A stretch of DNA of 64,000 nt. Origin: Kiritimatiellaeota bacterium B1221 (GTDB lineage: Bacteria; Verrucomicrobiota; Kiritimatiellia; SS1-B-03-39; UBA6053). The position numbers were made by a program, and so were the translations under genes. The notes beneath the pieces are model-generated. The model was given only the letters and a program-made list of their open reading frames with translations. It was not told the origin of the DNA and made no database searches. The first letter of the stretch is position 1; each line of letters opens with the position of its first letter. Below are positions 16,953-24,332 of this stretch, in pieces. The stretch lies in contig JARHXX010000017.1 in the NCBI GenBank assembly GCA_029269125.1, positions 1 through 64,000 of the forward strand, written 5' to 3'.

Positions 16953-17392
16953 AGGGGAGCAGAGCGCAGAGGGCAGATGCCAGGGGGCTGAGGATCTTTG
17001 GATGGGGTTTGCGGCTGCTGATCTCCGGACTGTTTTTGTACAGTGGCTGGGTGAAGATATTGGATCAGGAGGCGTTTGCGCTGGCCATTCTGGGATATCA
17101 GTTGTTGCCGGAATCGTGGGGGGTGCCGCTGTCGGCATTGCTGCCGTGGCTTGAGTTTTGGTGTGCGGTGGGGCTGTGGATTACGCCTCCATTCCGTCGC
17201 GCGGCCTGGATTTGGATCACGTTGATGTTGCTGGTGTTTACGCTGGCAAAAATTTCCGTGTTGCAGCGGGGGCTCGCCATCTCCTGCGGATGTAGTGGTG
17301 GGGATGAAATGATGACCTGGAAGGATGTAGGGATGAATATGCTTTGGCTGGGAATGAGTGTTTCCGGTTGGCGTTGGGATAAAAGAGGGTGA
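16949..17392 (+). CDS. MauE/DoxX-like membrane protein
   Basis: A 147-residue protein with four predicted membrane helices. GLFLYSGWVKILDQEAFALA and the paired helices near LLPWLEFWCAVGLW are typical of the MauE/DoxX family. The loop ISCGCSGG holds two cysteines near the third and fourth helices. MauE-type proteins take part in thiol/disulfide delivery during periplasmic maturation, and the coupled rhodanese fits a redox or sulfur role (inference). The ATG at 16949 overlaps the upstream stop. Confidence 0.72.
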   Translation: MKGSRAQRADARGLRIFGWGLRLLISGLFLYSGWVKILDQEAFALAILGYQLLPESWGVPLSALLPWLEFWCAVGLWITPPFRRAAWIWITLMLLVFTLAKISVLQRGLAISCGCSGGDEMMTWKDVGMNMLWLGMSVSGWRWDKRG

Positions 17393-17430
17393 GGGAGGAT
17401 TTCACCCCGATATCGTCTACTCATCGAAAA

Positions 17431-17530
17431 AAAATCCTGAAAATCCTGTAATCCCGTCAACAAATACATCATCATTCGACCCCATCCGTCGAGGAATTTG
17501 AACCGCGATACAGGCCGATGAACGCAGAGG
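17431..17530. repeat. Two dispersed repeat fragments
   Basis: A tract of repeated ATCCTG words (AATCCTGAAAATCCTGTAAT at 17433-17452 region) is followed at 17500-17530 by GAACCGCGATACAGGCCGAT and AACGCAGAGG, a degenerate copy of the CGCAGATGGACGC family. The latter supplies a misleading ATG at 17518 upstream of the glyoxalase-like gene. Confidence 0.55.
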
Positions 17531-17541
17531 AAATAAGACCC

Positions 17542-17910
17542 GTGAACAAACATGAAAAATTGAATTACGTTGAGTTTCCCGCCAAAGATTTGGGAAAAGC
17601 GAAACGCTTTTTTGAAAAAGTTTTTGCATGGGAGTTTGTGGACTATGGACCGGCGTATACGGCCTTTTCAGATCAGGGACTGGACGGGGGATTTTATAAA
17701 TCGGATCAAGTCGTGTCGGCGGAAAAGGGGAGTGCGCTGTTGGTGTTTTTCAGTGATGATCTTGAGACCACCCAAAGCAAGATTGAGGAAGCGGGGGGAA
17801 CCATCAGTCAGGCCATTTTTTCTTTCCCCGGGGGACGTCGTTTTCATTTCCTGGATCCGAATGGTAATGAGTATGCGGTTTGGGGGGAGTTGGCGGAGAG
17901 GATGAAATGA
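17542..17910 (+). CDS. VOC-family (glyoxalase-like) protein
   Basis: A 122-residue protein of the vicinal-oxygen-chelate fold. LNYVEFPAKDLGKAKRFFEKVF begins the first beta-alpha-beta motif and FPGGRRFHFLDPNGNEYAVW ends the second. Such small VOC proteins often belong to the ring-cleavage/bleomycin-resistance-like group, but the ligand is unknown. The GTG at 17542 is preferred, with AGAGGAAATAAG upstream; the ATG at 17518 lies inside a dispersed repeat. Its stop overlaps the next ORF's start. Confidence 0.8.
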   Translation: MNKHEKLNYVEFPAKDLGKAKRFFEKVFAWEFVDYGPAYTAFSDQGLDGGFYKSDQVVSAEKGSALLVFFSDDLETTQSKIEEAGGTISQAIFSFPGGRRFHFLDPNGNEYAVWGELAERMK

Positions 17911-18212
17911 AAAAGCGTGCAAACCAGACAGTCCTGTACATTATTTCAGCGTTGATTGGAACGTATGTTGGTTCCGCCTTAAGTATTCTGGTTTCGAGTT
18001 TATATTATCCCGAAGAAAGAATCAGATGGAAACAATTCGCTGGTGATTCTTGGGAAAGTTTCATTTTGTCCCCATTGGGTATGTTATTAGCGCCCTTTGG
18101 CCCACCAGGCTACAACCTTTGCGAGGAATATGGTTTCATTTCTGGAATCTTGGCATTATTGGGTATTTTCATGGTTTTGCTCTTCACGATCCTCTTTTTC
18201 CTGTTTGTATAG
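17907..18212 (+). CDS. Small membrane protein, cassette-like
   Basis: A 101-residue protein not recognised as any family. It has one hydrophobic segment near the start (VLYIISALIGTYVGSALSIL) and one at the end (ISGILALLGIFMVLLFTILF). Base composition is more AT-rich than the genes before it. It is followed, after 76 bases, by the first attC-like site, so it is probably the payload of a gene cassette. Its own start overlaps the VOC stop by 4 bases. Confidence 0.6.
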   Translation: MKKRANQTVLYIISALIGTYVGSALSILVSSLYYPEERIRWKQFAGDSWESFILSPLGMLLAPFGPPGYNLCEEYGFISGILALLGIFMVLLFTILFFLFV

Positions 18213-18288
18213 GATTTATTTTATGGAACCATATAAATGACCAGAATATAGTTGCGCTCATCTACCGCTAATACGAACTCAATTTAAA

Positions 18289-18337
18289 GCCTAACAATTC
18301 CCGCCTCAGAACGAGTCTGAGCGGGTCACCGTTGGAA
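18289..18337 (+). other. attC-like recombination site 1
   Basis: Starts with GCCTAAC (18289-18295), the canonical R'' box, and ends with GTTGGAA (18331-18337) as R'. Between them CCCGCCTCAG and CTGAGCGGG pair with one unpaired C, the extrahelical base typical of folded attC sites. At 49 bases it is slightly short for an attC. Confidence 0.65.
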
Positions 18338-18347
18338 ATAAGAATAA

Positions 18348-18623
18348 ATGAAGAAACTACTGCTCGGTACCGTAATTGGCTTTATCTTTGCAAGTGCACT
18401 TGCAGTGCCAGTGGTGCTGTTCGTCAAGAATGATAAATACAAATACGGACGGAACATTGGGTACCTCAACGGACAAGCTGAAACATTTGTCTTTCTTCGT
18501 AAGCATTTTCAAGTGACGCACCCTTCAAAAAGTATATCCGAAATGGAGGATGTACTGTCCACCAAAGCGGGGAATGTGTATGTCTTGGACGTGAACGGTA
18601 CCCTAACTATTGAAATACAATGA
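18348..18623 (+). CDS. Small exported/anchored orphan protein (cassette)
   Basis: A 91-residue protein with an N-terminal signal or anchor (LLLGTVIGFIFASALAVPVV) and a short mixed domain after it. It has no recognisable family. It lies between attC-like sites 1 and 2 with only 10 bases before its ATG, as gene cassettes typically do. It has a possible ribosome-binding site in GGAAATAAG that overlaps the R' box of the preceding site. Confidence 0.6.
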   Translation: MKKLLLGTVIGFIFASALAVPVVLFVKNDKYKYGRNIGYLNGQAETFVFLRKHFQVTHPSKSISEMEDVLSTKAGNVYVLDVNGTLTIEIQ

Positions 18624-18624
18624 C

Positions 18625-18685
18625 TCCCAACAAAAATATCGAGCAAACCCTCATGCTTCGGGTCTGCAGGGCCTAAACGTTAAAA
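18625..18685 (+). other. attC-like recombination site 2
   Basis: R''-like TCCCAAC (18625-18631) and R'-like GTTAAAA (18679-18685), 61 bases overall. An inner hairpin GCAAACCC / GGGTCTGC has the imperfect pairing seen in attC. It begins two bases after the preceding stop codon. The cassette it closes begins TTGGAA, and joined to G this gives GTTGGAA, complementary to TCCCAAC at 6 of 7 positions. Confidence 0.65.
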
Positions 18686-18709
18686 GCAAGAGAATGGCTT
18701 GATCGCAGA

Positions 18710-18727
18710 GTGTCACTATAGTATCAC
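18710..18727 (+). promoter_or_regulatory. Possible toxin-antitoxin operator/-10 region
   Basis: The quasi-palindrome GTGTCACTATAGTATCAC (core ACTATAGT) overlaps a good -10-like TATAGT at 18717-18722, 10-20 bases before the antitoxin start. Antitoxins of this type usually bind such sites to autoregulate. No convincing -35 was found. Confidence 0.35.
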
Positions 18728-18733
18728 TAAACC

Positions 18734-18991
18734 ATGAAAACGGAACTTGTCACAACACTCAAACGTCAAGCAACCCGAGTCTTGTCCGAACTGCATGCGA
18801 CAGGCGAACCGGTACTCATTACGGAACATGGCAAACCCTCGGCCTATCTGGTCGACGTGGATTCATACGAATTCATGCAGAATCGGATGGAGCTTCTTGA
18901 AGGAATTGCGAGGGGAGAGCGCGCGATATTGGAGAAGCGTACCTTCTCGCACGCTGAAGCTAAGCGAAAGATGAAGAAATGGCTAGGTTGA
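18734..18991 (+). CDS. Phd/YefM-family antitoxin
   Basis: An 85-residue antitoxin. The N-terminal DNA-binding part (LKRQATRVLSELHATGEPVLIT, then EHGKPSAYLVDVDSYE) is the Phd/YefM signature, and the basic C-terminal tail would bind the toxin. It overlaps the toxin gene by 13 bases, a normal arrangement for coupled translation. The pair occupies one cassette between attC-like sites 2 and 3; such modules can stabilise cassette arrays against loss (established for chromosomal superintegrons). Confidence 0.9.
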   Translation: MKTELVTTLKRQATRVLSELHATGEPVLITEHGKPSAYLVDVDSYEFMQNRMELLEGIARGERAILEKRTFSHAEAKRKMKKWLG

Positions 18992-19293
18992 TCTGGACCG
19001 AACCCGCGCTGCTGGATCTGGATGAGATCGCCGAGTACATCGCCTTGGACGATCCCCATGCCGCATCCCGGTACGTCCAGAAAGTATTCGAACGTGTTGA
19101 GCGACTCGAAGCCTACCCGAAATTGGGGAAGCGGCCACCTGAGCTACCACGCTTGCCTTATCGGGAAGTCGTTATCCCGCCATGCCGCGTGTTCTACCGT
19201 ATCGAAGAGGAAACCGTTTACATTCTGTACGTCATGCGATCAGAGCGGCTGCTCAGGACGTACTTGTTGGATCTTCGAAACCTGAAGAAATGA
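18979..19293 (+). CDS. RelE/ParE-family toxin
   Basis: A 104-residue toxin. IWTEPALLDLDEIAEYIALDDPHAASRYVQKV is the ParE/RelE helical start and PYREVVIPPCRVFYRIEEETVYILYVMRSERLL its beta-sheet core with conserved Arg residues. ParE members inhibit gyrase and RelE members cut mRNA in the ribosome; sequence alone favours ParE. The gene stops 2 bases before the next attC-like site. Confidence 0.9.
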   Translation: MARLIWTEPALLDLDEIAEYIALDDPHAASRYVQKVFERVERLEAYPKLGKRPPELPRLPYREVVIPPCRVFYRIEEETVYILYVMRSERLLRTYLLDLRNLKK

Positions 19294-19295
19294 AA

Positions 19296-19385
19296 TTCCA
19301 ACAACCGCATCGAGAGCTACACAATAACCCGCGCAGACGCGGATTATTGCGAGCCTCATGCCTGGCGCGTTCAATGAAATATGAA
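19296..19385 (+). other. attC-like recombination site 3
   Basis: R''-like TTCCAAC (19296-19302) and R'-like GTTCAAT (19379-19385), 90 bases. The inner stem CAATAACCCGCG (19322-19333) / CGCGGATTATTG (19338-19349) has one mismatch. It follows the toxin stop directly. Confidence 0.55.
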
Positions 19386-19402
19386 AAAAGGAGAGTTGAA
19401 AA

Positions 19403-19612
19403 ATGGACGAAGTGACTATCCTATGGATTCTATTAATCATCCCATTTCTGGTTATCTTAGGAATTATAATATTCAAATGGTTGTGGAACATAACCATGCC
19501 TCAAGTTTTTAACTTACGAATGATCACCTTCTGGCAGGCGTTTAGATTGCTACTTTTATCCAGTATTTTATTTGGTGCTGGAAGCATTTTTAAATTCAAT
19601 ATGAATTTTTAA
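19403..19612 (+). CDS. Small membrane protein (cassette)
   Basis: A 69-residue protein with two hydrophobic segments (ILWILLIIPFLVILGIIIF and FRLLLLSSILFGAGSIF), no known family. AAGGAG stands 12 bases before the ATG. It sits between attC-like sites 3 and 4 and is AT-rich. As with the other cassette ORFs, no function is proposed. Confidence 0.6.
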   Translation: MDEVTILWILLIIPFLVILGIIIFKWLWNITMPQVFNLRMITFWQAFRLLLLSSILFGAGSIFKFNMNF

Positions 19613-19619
19613 TAACACA

Positions 19620-19679
19620 ATTGAACAATGCCTCAAAGCGAACCGCGAGTACGCGGTCCTCTTGACTTGGGTGTTCTAT
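19620..19679 (+). other. attC-like recombination site 4
   Basis: R''-like ATTGAAC (19620-19626) and R'-like GTTCTAT (19673-19679), 60 bases. Inner stem ACCGCG (19642-19647) / CGCGGT (19652-19657). The cassette it closes begins TTCAAT at 19380; joined to G this reads GTTCAAT, the exact complement of ATTGAAC, as expected when a circular cassette had its own attC. Confidence 0.65.
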
Positions 19680-19750
19680 GATTACTATGACTGAAGAAGC
19701 TGGTATAAATCCCCATACGAATTTATGTCGAATTCAAACCAGAACATTTG

Positions 19751-19777
19751 CGTAAATCTGCGTTCATCTGTGGTTGA
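19751..19777. repeat. CGCAGATGGACGC-family repeat copy
   Basis: CGTAAATCTGCGTTCATCTG followed by TGGTTGA is a copy of the dispersed family that also forms the inverted repeat at 15031-15181. It lies in the 250 bases between attC-like site 4 and the next small gene, where no other feature is seen. Confidence 0.6.
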
Positions 19778-19862
19778 AAAATGCGGAGCCCATCCGCAAA
19801 GCCACCTCACCTCGTGGGTGATTTAAAACGTTCTGTCCCTTCGTTACACAAGGAATACTATT

Positions 19863-20081
19863 TTGAGAGAAGAGCTTAGAAAAAAGATTGTTGAAGTGTG
19901 TGATCAGAAAATTGCGAAAAAAGGTGAAGATGTCGGGCTGTCCTTTTATGCTTTTTTTAAGAATAAAAACGATGAGCCTGAAGTTCTTATGGAGGCTGCC
20001 CGCTGGTGGATCGAAACTCACAAATTAGACCACTTTGAAAAAGCTATTAAAATTAAAGGCATGGTTCAATCCGGTGTTTAG
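19863..20081 (+). CDS. Small conserved-looking protein, unknown
   Basis: A 72-residue, mostly helical, charged protein (EELRKKIVEVCDQKIAK, then WWIETHKLDHFEKAIKIKGM). It is not recognised. The TTG start is supported by AAGGA 9 bases upstream. It may be the last payload next to the cassette array, but no attC-like site was found after it. Confidence 0.5.
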   Translation: MREELRKKIVEVCDQKIAKKGEDVGLSFYAFFKNKNDEPEVLMEAARWWIETHKLDHFEKAIKIKGMVQSGV

Positions 20082-20313
20082 CTACTTTTCATCAAACACA
20101 AAAAATGGCTTCATGTAGAAAATGAGGTGGGAGGTGCAGAAGGGTGAGCATGACTCGTGGGGAAAGAGCTGAAAATTTCTTTACACCTACCTGTGTAGAA
20201 TTCAGGGTGCTTTACATTCTGTCTTTTTGCGTACATGTTTGATGACTGCTGACGGCCTTAAAAACATCAGGGGCAAGCATCTTACTTTTAATCCAATTAA
20301 CCCCAGATCCATT

Positions 20314-20442
20314 ATGAGAAATACTTCTTCGCTTCCATCTGTCATGCAAAAGGACCAGGAGCCTTTCAAGAAGTTTGCGAATGACGAAGAAATTCAGGCC
20401 CGCCTTCAGGAGTCGATTCCCAATGGCGAAGTGGACGAGTAG
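20314..20442 (+). CDS. Possible small protein upstream of kinase gene
   Basis: A 42-residue acidic ORF (KDQEPFKKFANDEEIQARLQE) ending 15 bases before the kinase start. The frame is open from 20227, where TTG could also start it. There is no good ribosome-binding site, so it may be a leader or not translated. The rest of 20082-20457 shows nothing recognisable. Confidence 0.25.
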   Translation: MRNTSSLPSVMQKDQEPFKKFANDEEIQARLQESIPNGEVDE

Positions 20443-20457
20443 GGGTTTAAGATTGAG

Positions 20458-21423
20458 ATGAAAAAAGCAGACGAAGCTTTATTGTTACAGAGTACCGGCG
20501 CGTCTGCCATTCGCGGACGTGAAGTCATTCAGGAGTTGTGGAGTGGCTACGGACGCATTGAACGCGTTTACCTTGAAGGGGCAAAGGTTCCTTCGGTGGT
20601 GGTGAAAGATGTGCAGCCGCCGGGGCAACGTCGACATCCGCGGGGCTGGAGCAGTGACTTGTCGCATCAGCGCAAACTGAAATCGTATGCGGTGGAAATC
20701 GCTTGGTATACCCAGTGGAGTTCCCGATGCGGGGAGGGATGTCGGGTGCCCCGGTGTTTGGCTGCCCATGATGATGCGGATGAATTTTTTATGATTCTCG
20801 AAGATCTGGATGCGGTGGGATATCCGCTGCGGAAAAATTCGGTATCTCTCGAAGACGTCCATGTCTGTTTGGAATGGTTGGCGACATTTCATGCCACCTT
20901 TATGAATGAGAAACCCACAGGGTTGTGGACACAGGGATCGTACTGGCATTTGGAAACGCGGCCGGATGAACTCGAGGTGTTGGCGGATGCACGATTGAAA
21001 GCGGGTGCGTCCGCGATTGATCAAAAGTTGCGCAACGCGCGGTTTCAAACTTTGGTGCATGGAGATGCGAAGCTGGCGAATTTTTGTTTTGCCGAAGATG
21101 GGGCGGTGGCGGCAGTAGATTTTCAATACATCGGTGGCGGATGTGGGATGGTGGATGTGGCCTACTTTCTGGGATCCTGTTTGGATGAGGAGGCCTGTGA
21201 AAAATGGGAAGTGCCTTTGTTGGATCATTATTTTGAGGCTTTGCGGTCGGCCTGTGGAGAGGTCGATGTCGACGCATTGGAGGAGGAGTGGCGCGAGTTG
21301 TATGCGTTTGCCTGGGCGGATTTTCATCGGTTCCTGAAAGGCTGGAGTCCGGGGCATTGGAAAATTACGGGGTATAGTGAACGCATCTGTGCACAGGTGT
21401 TGGATAGGTTGGGGGTGTCATGA
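20458..21423 (+). CDS. Aminoglycoside/choline-kinase-like phosphotransferase
   Basis: A 321-residue protein-kinase-fold phosphotransferase. [13 protein letters not shown] is the Brenner catalytic motif and [20 protein letters not shown] the metal-binding block with its Asp. This pattern resembles the EcKinase/CHK (DUF1679-like) branch more than antibiotic phosphotransferases. The substrate is unknown, perhaps a small hydroxylated metabolite. It is first in a unit with a 4-base overlap to the phosphatase gene and 15 bases from that gene to the sulfatase. Confidence 0.8.
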   Translation: MKKADEALLLQSTGASAIRGREVIQELWSGYGRIERVYLEGAKVPSVVVKDVQPPGQRRHPRGWSSDLSHQRKLKSYAVEIAWYTQWSSRCGEGCRVPRCLAAHDDADEFFMILEDLDAVGYPLRKNSVSLEDVHVCLEWLATFHATFMNEKPTGLWTQGSYWHLETRPDELEVLADARLKAGASAIDQKLRNARFQTLVHGDAKLANFCFAEDGAVAAVDFQYIGGGCGMVDVAYFLGSCLDEEACEKWEVPLLDHYFEALRSACGEVDVDALEEEWRELYAFAWADFHRFLKGWSPGHWKITGYSERICAQVLDRLGVS

Positions 21424-22289
21424 AGTTGTCGACTGAAAATTTGTTGTTGCTGAGTGAGTTGGCGTTGTCGGTGGCGGAGCAGGCGGCGGAGAAAATTGCA
21501 GAGACGTCGCCGGAATCGTTGGAGGTGGAATGCAAAGCGGGGGCGGTGAGCCGTGCGTCGGAGGTGGTGAGTCAATTGGACCGGGATGTGGAAGGATTGA
21601 TTTTGGAGGGACTGTCAGGGTCGATCGATGATTATGATTTGGGGGTGTTGGCAGAGGAAAGTGAAGATTCGCAGGCGCGGTTTGAGAAGTCGTATTTTTG
21701 GTGTGTCGATCCTCTGGATGGGACCTTGCCTTTTCTGGAAGGCAAGCCGGGGTATGCGGTGTCGATTGCATTGATTGATCGAGAGGGAACGCCCTGGATT
21801 GGGGTGGGGGTGGATCCGCGTCGGGGTGACAAATTTCGGGGCGTTCGGGGAGCGGGTGTGCAGTTGAACGGGCGAGATTTTTCAGGTGAAGCGGGGAATG
21901 AAAAATTAGCGGTTTTGACGGACCGGAGCATGGCGAAGCATCCCTTGTTTCAATCCTGTCTGGAGGCTTTGGCTCCCACACAAATTTTTCCACCCGCCGG
22001 GGCGGTGATGAATGTGTTAAACATGTTGCGTGAGGCACCGGCCTGTTATTTTAAATTTCCCAAACCGGAGCTGGGGGGAGGCAGCATTTGGGATTATGCG
22101 GCGACCGCCTGCATCTGCACGGAGGCGGGCGGGGTGGTGACGGATCTTTTTGGGGACCCTTTGGATCTGAACCGGAAGGATTCCACTTTTATGAATCATC
22201 GAGGTTTTGTGTATGCCACAGATCCGGAGCTACATGCGCGGGTGCGCGGGGAAGTGGAAAAAATTTGGACGGGAGCTTCAGGTGAATAA
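21420..22289 (+). CDS. Inositol monophosphatase-family phosphatase (CysQ-like)
   Basis: A 289-residue Mg-dependent phosphatase. [22 protein letters not shown] (DPLDGT metal motif) and [18 protein letters not shown] (WDxAA motif) define the family. Whether it acts on inositol phosphate, fructose bisphosphate or 3'-phosphoadenosine 5'-phosphate cannot be read from sequence; the linked sulfatase makes the CysQ reaction attractive but that is inference. Coupled by a 4-base overlap to the kinase gene. Confidence 0.82.
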   Translation: MKLSTENLLLLSELALSVAEQAAEKIAETSPESLEVECKAGAVSRASEVVSQLDRDVEGLILEGLSGSIDDYDLGVLAEESEDSQARFEKSYFWCVDPLDGTLPFLEGKPGYAVSIALIDREGTPWIGVGVDPRRGDKFRGVRGAGVQLNGRDFSGEAGNEKLAVLTDRSMAKHPLFQSCLEALAPTQIFPPAGAVMNVLNMLREAPACYFKFPKPELGGGSIWDYAATACICTEAGGVVTDLFGDPLDLNRKDSTFMNHRGFVYATDPELHARVRGEVEKIWTGASGE

Positions 22290-22304
22290 ACGGAGTATAG
22301 CATA

Positions 22305-23702
22305 ATGGAAAGTCGACCGAATATTCTTTTACTTTTCACAGATCAGCAACGCTGGGATACCCTGGCTGCGGCAGGATGTCCCTGGATGCAGACGCCAAAT
22401 CTGGATCGTTTGGCTGCGCGTGGAACTTTGTTTACTCAGGCCTTTTGTAATTCACCGTTGTGTATGCCGAGTCGACAAAGCATGTTGAGTGGTCGGTATC
22501 CGGCTTCTGCGGGTTGCACCGAAAATGGGGTGGAGATGCGCGAGGATATGCCGCATGCCGCGACGATTTTGGGTGCTGCGGGGTATCACACGGCCAACAT
22601 CGGCAAACTTCATTTTAAAAATCATTCCCATCGAGATCATCGGGATCCGCATCCTTCTTATGGATTTGATACTTTGTTGATTTCGGACGAACCGGGTATG
22701 TATGAAGATCCGTACAGCACCTGGCTTAAATCAAGGGGCTTGGATGATATTCGGACGTGGAAACTGGAATCCTTTCCCGGGCGGGGGCACGACTTCCGCA
22801 TCAGTGGGCCTTCCCGTAAAGTGACCGACCCTATTCCCTTTGAGGGGCCGGATGACGCCAGTCACAGTTCATGGGTTGCGCAGGAGACCTGTCAATTTCT
22901 CAGTCAACACGTGAACGATCCGTTCTTTTGTATTGCGGGTTTCTTTGCGCCGCATTCGCCGGTGAACCCTCCGCAAAAATGGTTGGATGCCTATCGGGAT
23001 ACTGAGGTGCCGTTGCCGGAGATGAATGATTCGGAGAGAGAAAATTTAGGGCTCAGTGATGAGGAGTGGATTTCGATTCGGCGTGCATACTATGCGTTAG
23101 TGAGTCATGTAGATGAAGAGCTGGGGCGCATTCTCGATCATTTGGACAATCTGGGGCTGACTGAAAACACGCTGGTGGTGTTTACCTCGGATCATGGGGA
23201 TCACCTTGGAGATCATGGAAAAATACACAAGGGTCCTCCGGGTTTGGACTCTTGCGCCCATGTGCCCATGATTGTTTCCCCGCCGGGTAGCATGGAGGTT
23301 CCGCGGGGAATCCGGTGTAATGAGTTGGTCGAATTGGTTGATTTTTTACCTACCTGTTTGGACTTTGCCCGGATCCCCTGTCCACCTTTTCTGCAGGGGA
23401 AATCGTTAAAGCCGCTGGTTATGGATTCCGGCGATGAAGTTTTTCAACGAAATTCTGTGTTTATCGAATGGAGGCGGGCTTATGAGGATGGATGGAAGGC
23501 GGTGCGCACGCACGAGGCATGGTATGCCCGCTCCCGCGGGGGCGAAGAAATGCTTTTTGATCTGCGGGAGGATCCGCATCAGTTGACCAATGTGGTGGAG
23601 GATCCGTCCTATCGAGATTTATGGGATCAAATGCGGAGAGAAATGCTCGCAAAAATTTTCGAAGTTGAGGATCAGGGAAGGCGGGCTTCAGGTCGTTATT
23701 AG
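22305..23702 (+). CDS. Sulfatase, type I, no signal peptide
   Basis: A 465-residue sulfatase. NILLLFTDQQRWDTL gives the first metal Asp, CMPSRQSMLSGRYP the CxPSR motif whose Cys becomes formylglycine, and FTSDHGDHLGDHG the second metal site. There is no signal peptide, so it probably acts on imported sulfated sugars or other sulfate esters in the cytoplasm. No maturase gene is in the window. The start has GGAG 9 bases upstream. It closes the kinase-phosphatase-sulfatase unit. Confidence 0.92.
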   Translation: MESRPNILLLFTDQQRWDTLAAAGCPWMQTPNLDRLAARGTLFTQAFCNSPLCMPSRQSMLSGRYPASAGCTENGVEMREDMPHAATILGAAGYHTANIGKLHFKNHSHRDHRDPHPSYGFDTLLISDEPGMYEDPYSTWLKSRGLDDIRTWKLESFPGRGHDFRISGPSRKVTDPIPFEGPDDASHSSWVAQETCQFLSQHVNDPFFCIAGFFAPHSPVNPPQKWLDAYRDTEVPLPEMNDSERENLGLSDEEWISIRRAYYALVSHVDEELGRILDHLDNLGLTENTLVVFTSDHGDHLGDHGKIHKGPPGLDSCAHVPMIVSPPGSMEVPRGIRCNELVELVDFLPTCLDFARIPCPPFLQGKSLKPLVMDSGDEVFQRNSVFIEWRRAYEDGWKAVRTHEAWYARSRGGEEMLFDLREDPHQLTNVVEDPSYRDLWDQMRREMLAKIFEVEDQGRRASGRY

Positions 23703-23765
23703 TACACTGAAAATCAGGCGGAATTCAATGCTGGAATTATTATGCCGTCAAGCTAAGGCATACGC

Positions 23766-24266
23766 ATGCCAAAATTTGAACACATTCGCCATAAGCCCCC
23801 GCTGGAGTTAGAGGAAGCACGTCCATTGATCGTGGCTTGCAGTCCCTTGCGGAGTCATGTGAACCTATCGACGATTTTGCGAATGGCAGGCTGTTCGGGG
23901 GTGCAGGAAGTGATCGCGACCGGGAATGCAAAGATCAAAAATGCGATTGCGCGGGACAGTGCCGAAACGGTGAAGCTGACGGTGAAAAATTCTTTGTCGC
24001 CGGTGTTGAAAAAGTTGAAGCAGGAAGGTTACACTCTGGTGGGCCTTGAGCAAACCACGAATTCCACGGTGCTGTCTGAATATGCCTTTCCCCGAAAATC
24101 CGTGATTGTGGTGGGATCGGAAAGAGAGGGCCTCTCTCAGGAGAATTTGGATCTGTTGGATGCGGTGGTGGAAATTCCGGTGTGGGGGATGCCGTTTTCC
24201 TATAATGTGGCCACTGCGACCTCTCTGGCCATTTACGAATATTGCCGTCAGTTTCCCAACGGCTAA
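23766..24266 (+). CDS. SpoU/TrmH-family RNA methyltransferase
   Basis: A 166-residue SAM-dependent RNA 2'-O-methyltransferase. LIVACSPLRSHVNLSTILRMAG is the conserved N-terminal block, IVVGSEREGLSQE motif 2 and VEIPVWGMPFSYNVATATSLAIYE motif 3 of the SPOUT knot. This minimal version lacks the extra RNA-binding domain. Target RNA is not known, and tRNA is most common. AAGG lies 7 bases before the ATG. Confidence 0.88.
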   Translation: MPKFEHIRHKPPLELEEARPLIVACSPLRSHVNLSTILRMAGCSGVQEVIATGNAKIKNAIARDSAETVKLTVKNSLSPVLKKLKQEGYTLVGLEQTTNSTVLSEYAFPRKSVIVVGSEREGLSQENLDLLDAVVEIPVWGMPFSYNVATATSLAIYEYCRQFPNG

Positions 24267-24279
24267 GATTCGGTGATGG

Positions 24280-24327
24280 GGTCTCTCCGGAAAGCGCTTA
24301 TACCGTTTTCGGATCGGAGAGACCTTT
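24280..24327. terminator. Bidirectional terminator
   Basis: Perfect 10-bp stem GGTCTCTCCG (24280-24289) / CGGAGAGACC (24315-24324) followed by TTTAC, between the convergent SpoU and large secreted-protein genes. It fits ending both. Confidence 0.65.
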
Positions 24328-24332
24328 ACAAC

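Noticed and set aside
16434-17138. N-terminal extension of about 235 residues on Bcp
   Set aside because: Antisense to the rhodanese and MauE-like genes; the Bcp family starts at 16433, where a good ribosome-binding site lies.
20082-20226. A fifth attC site closing the cassette after 19679
   Set aside because: No (R)YYYAAC...GTTRRR pair with an inner hairpin was found; ATAGAAC, the expected partner of GTTCTAT, is absent.
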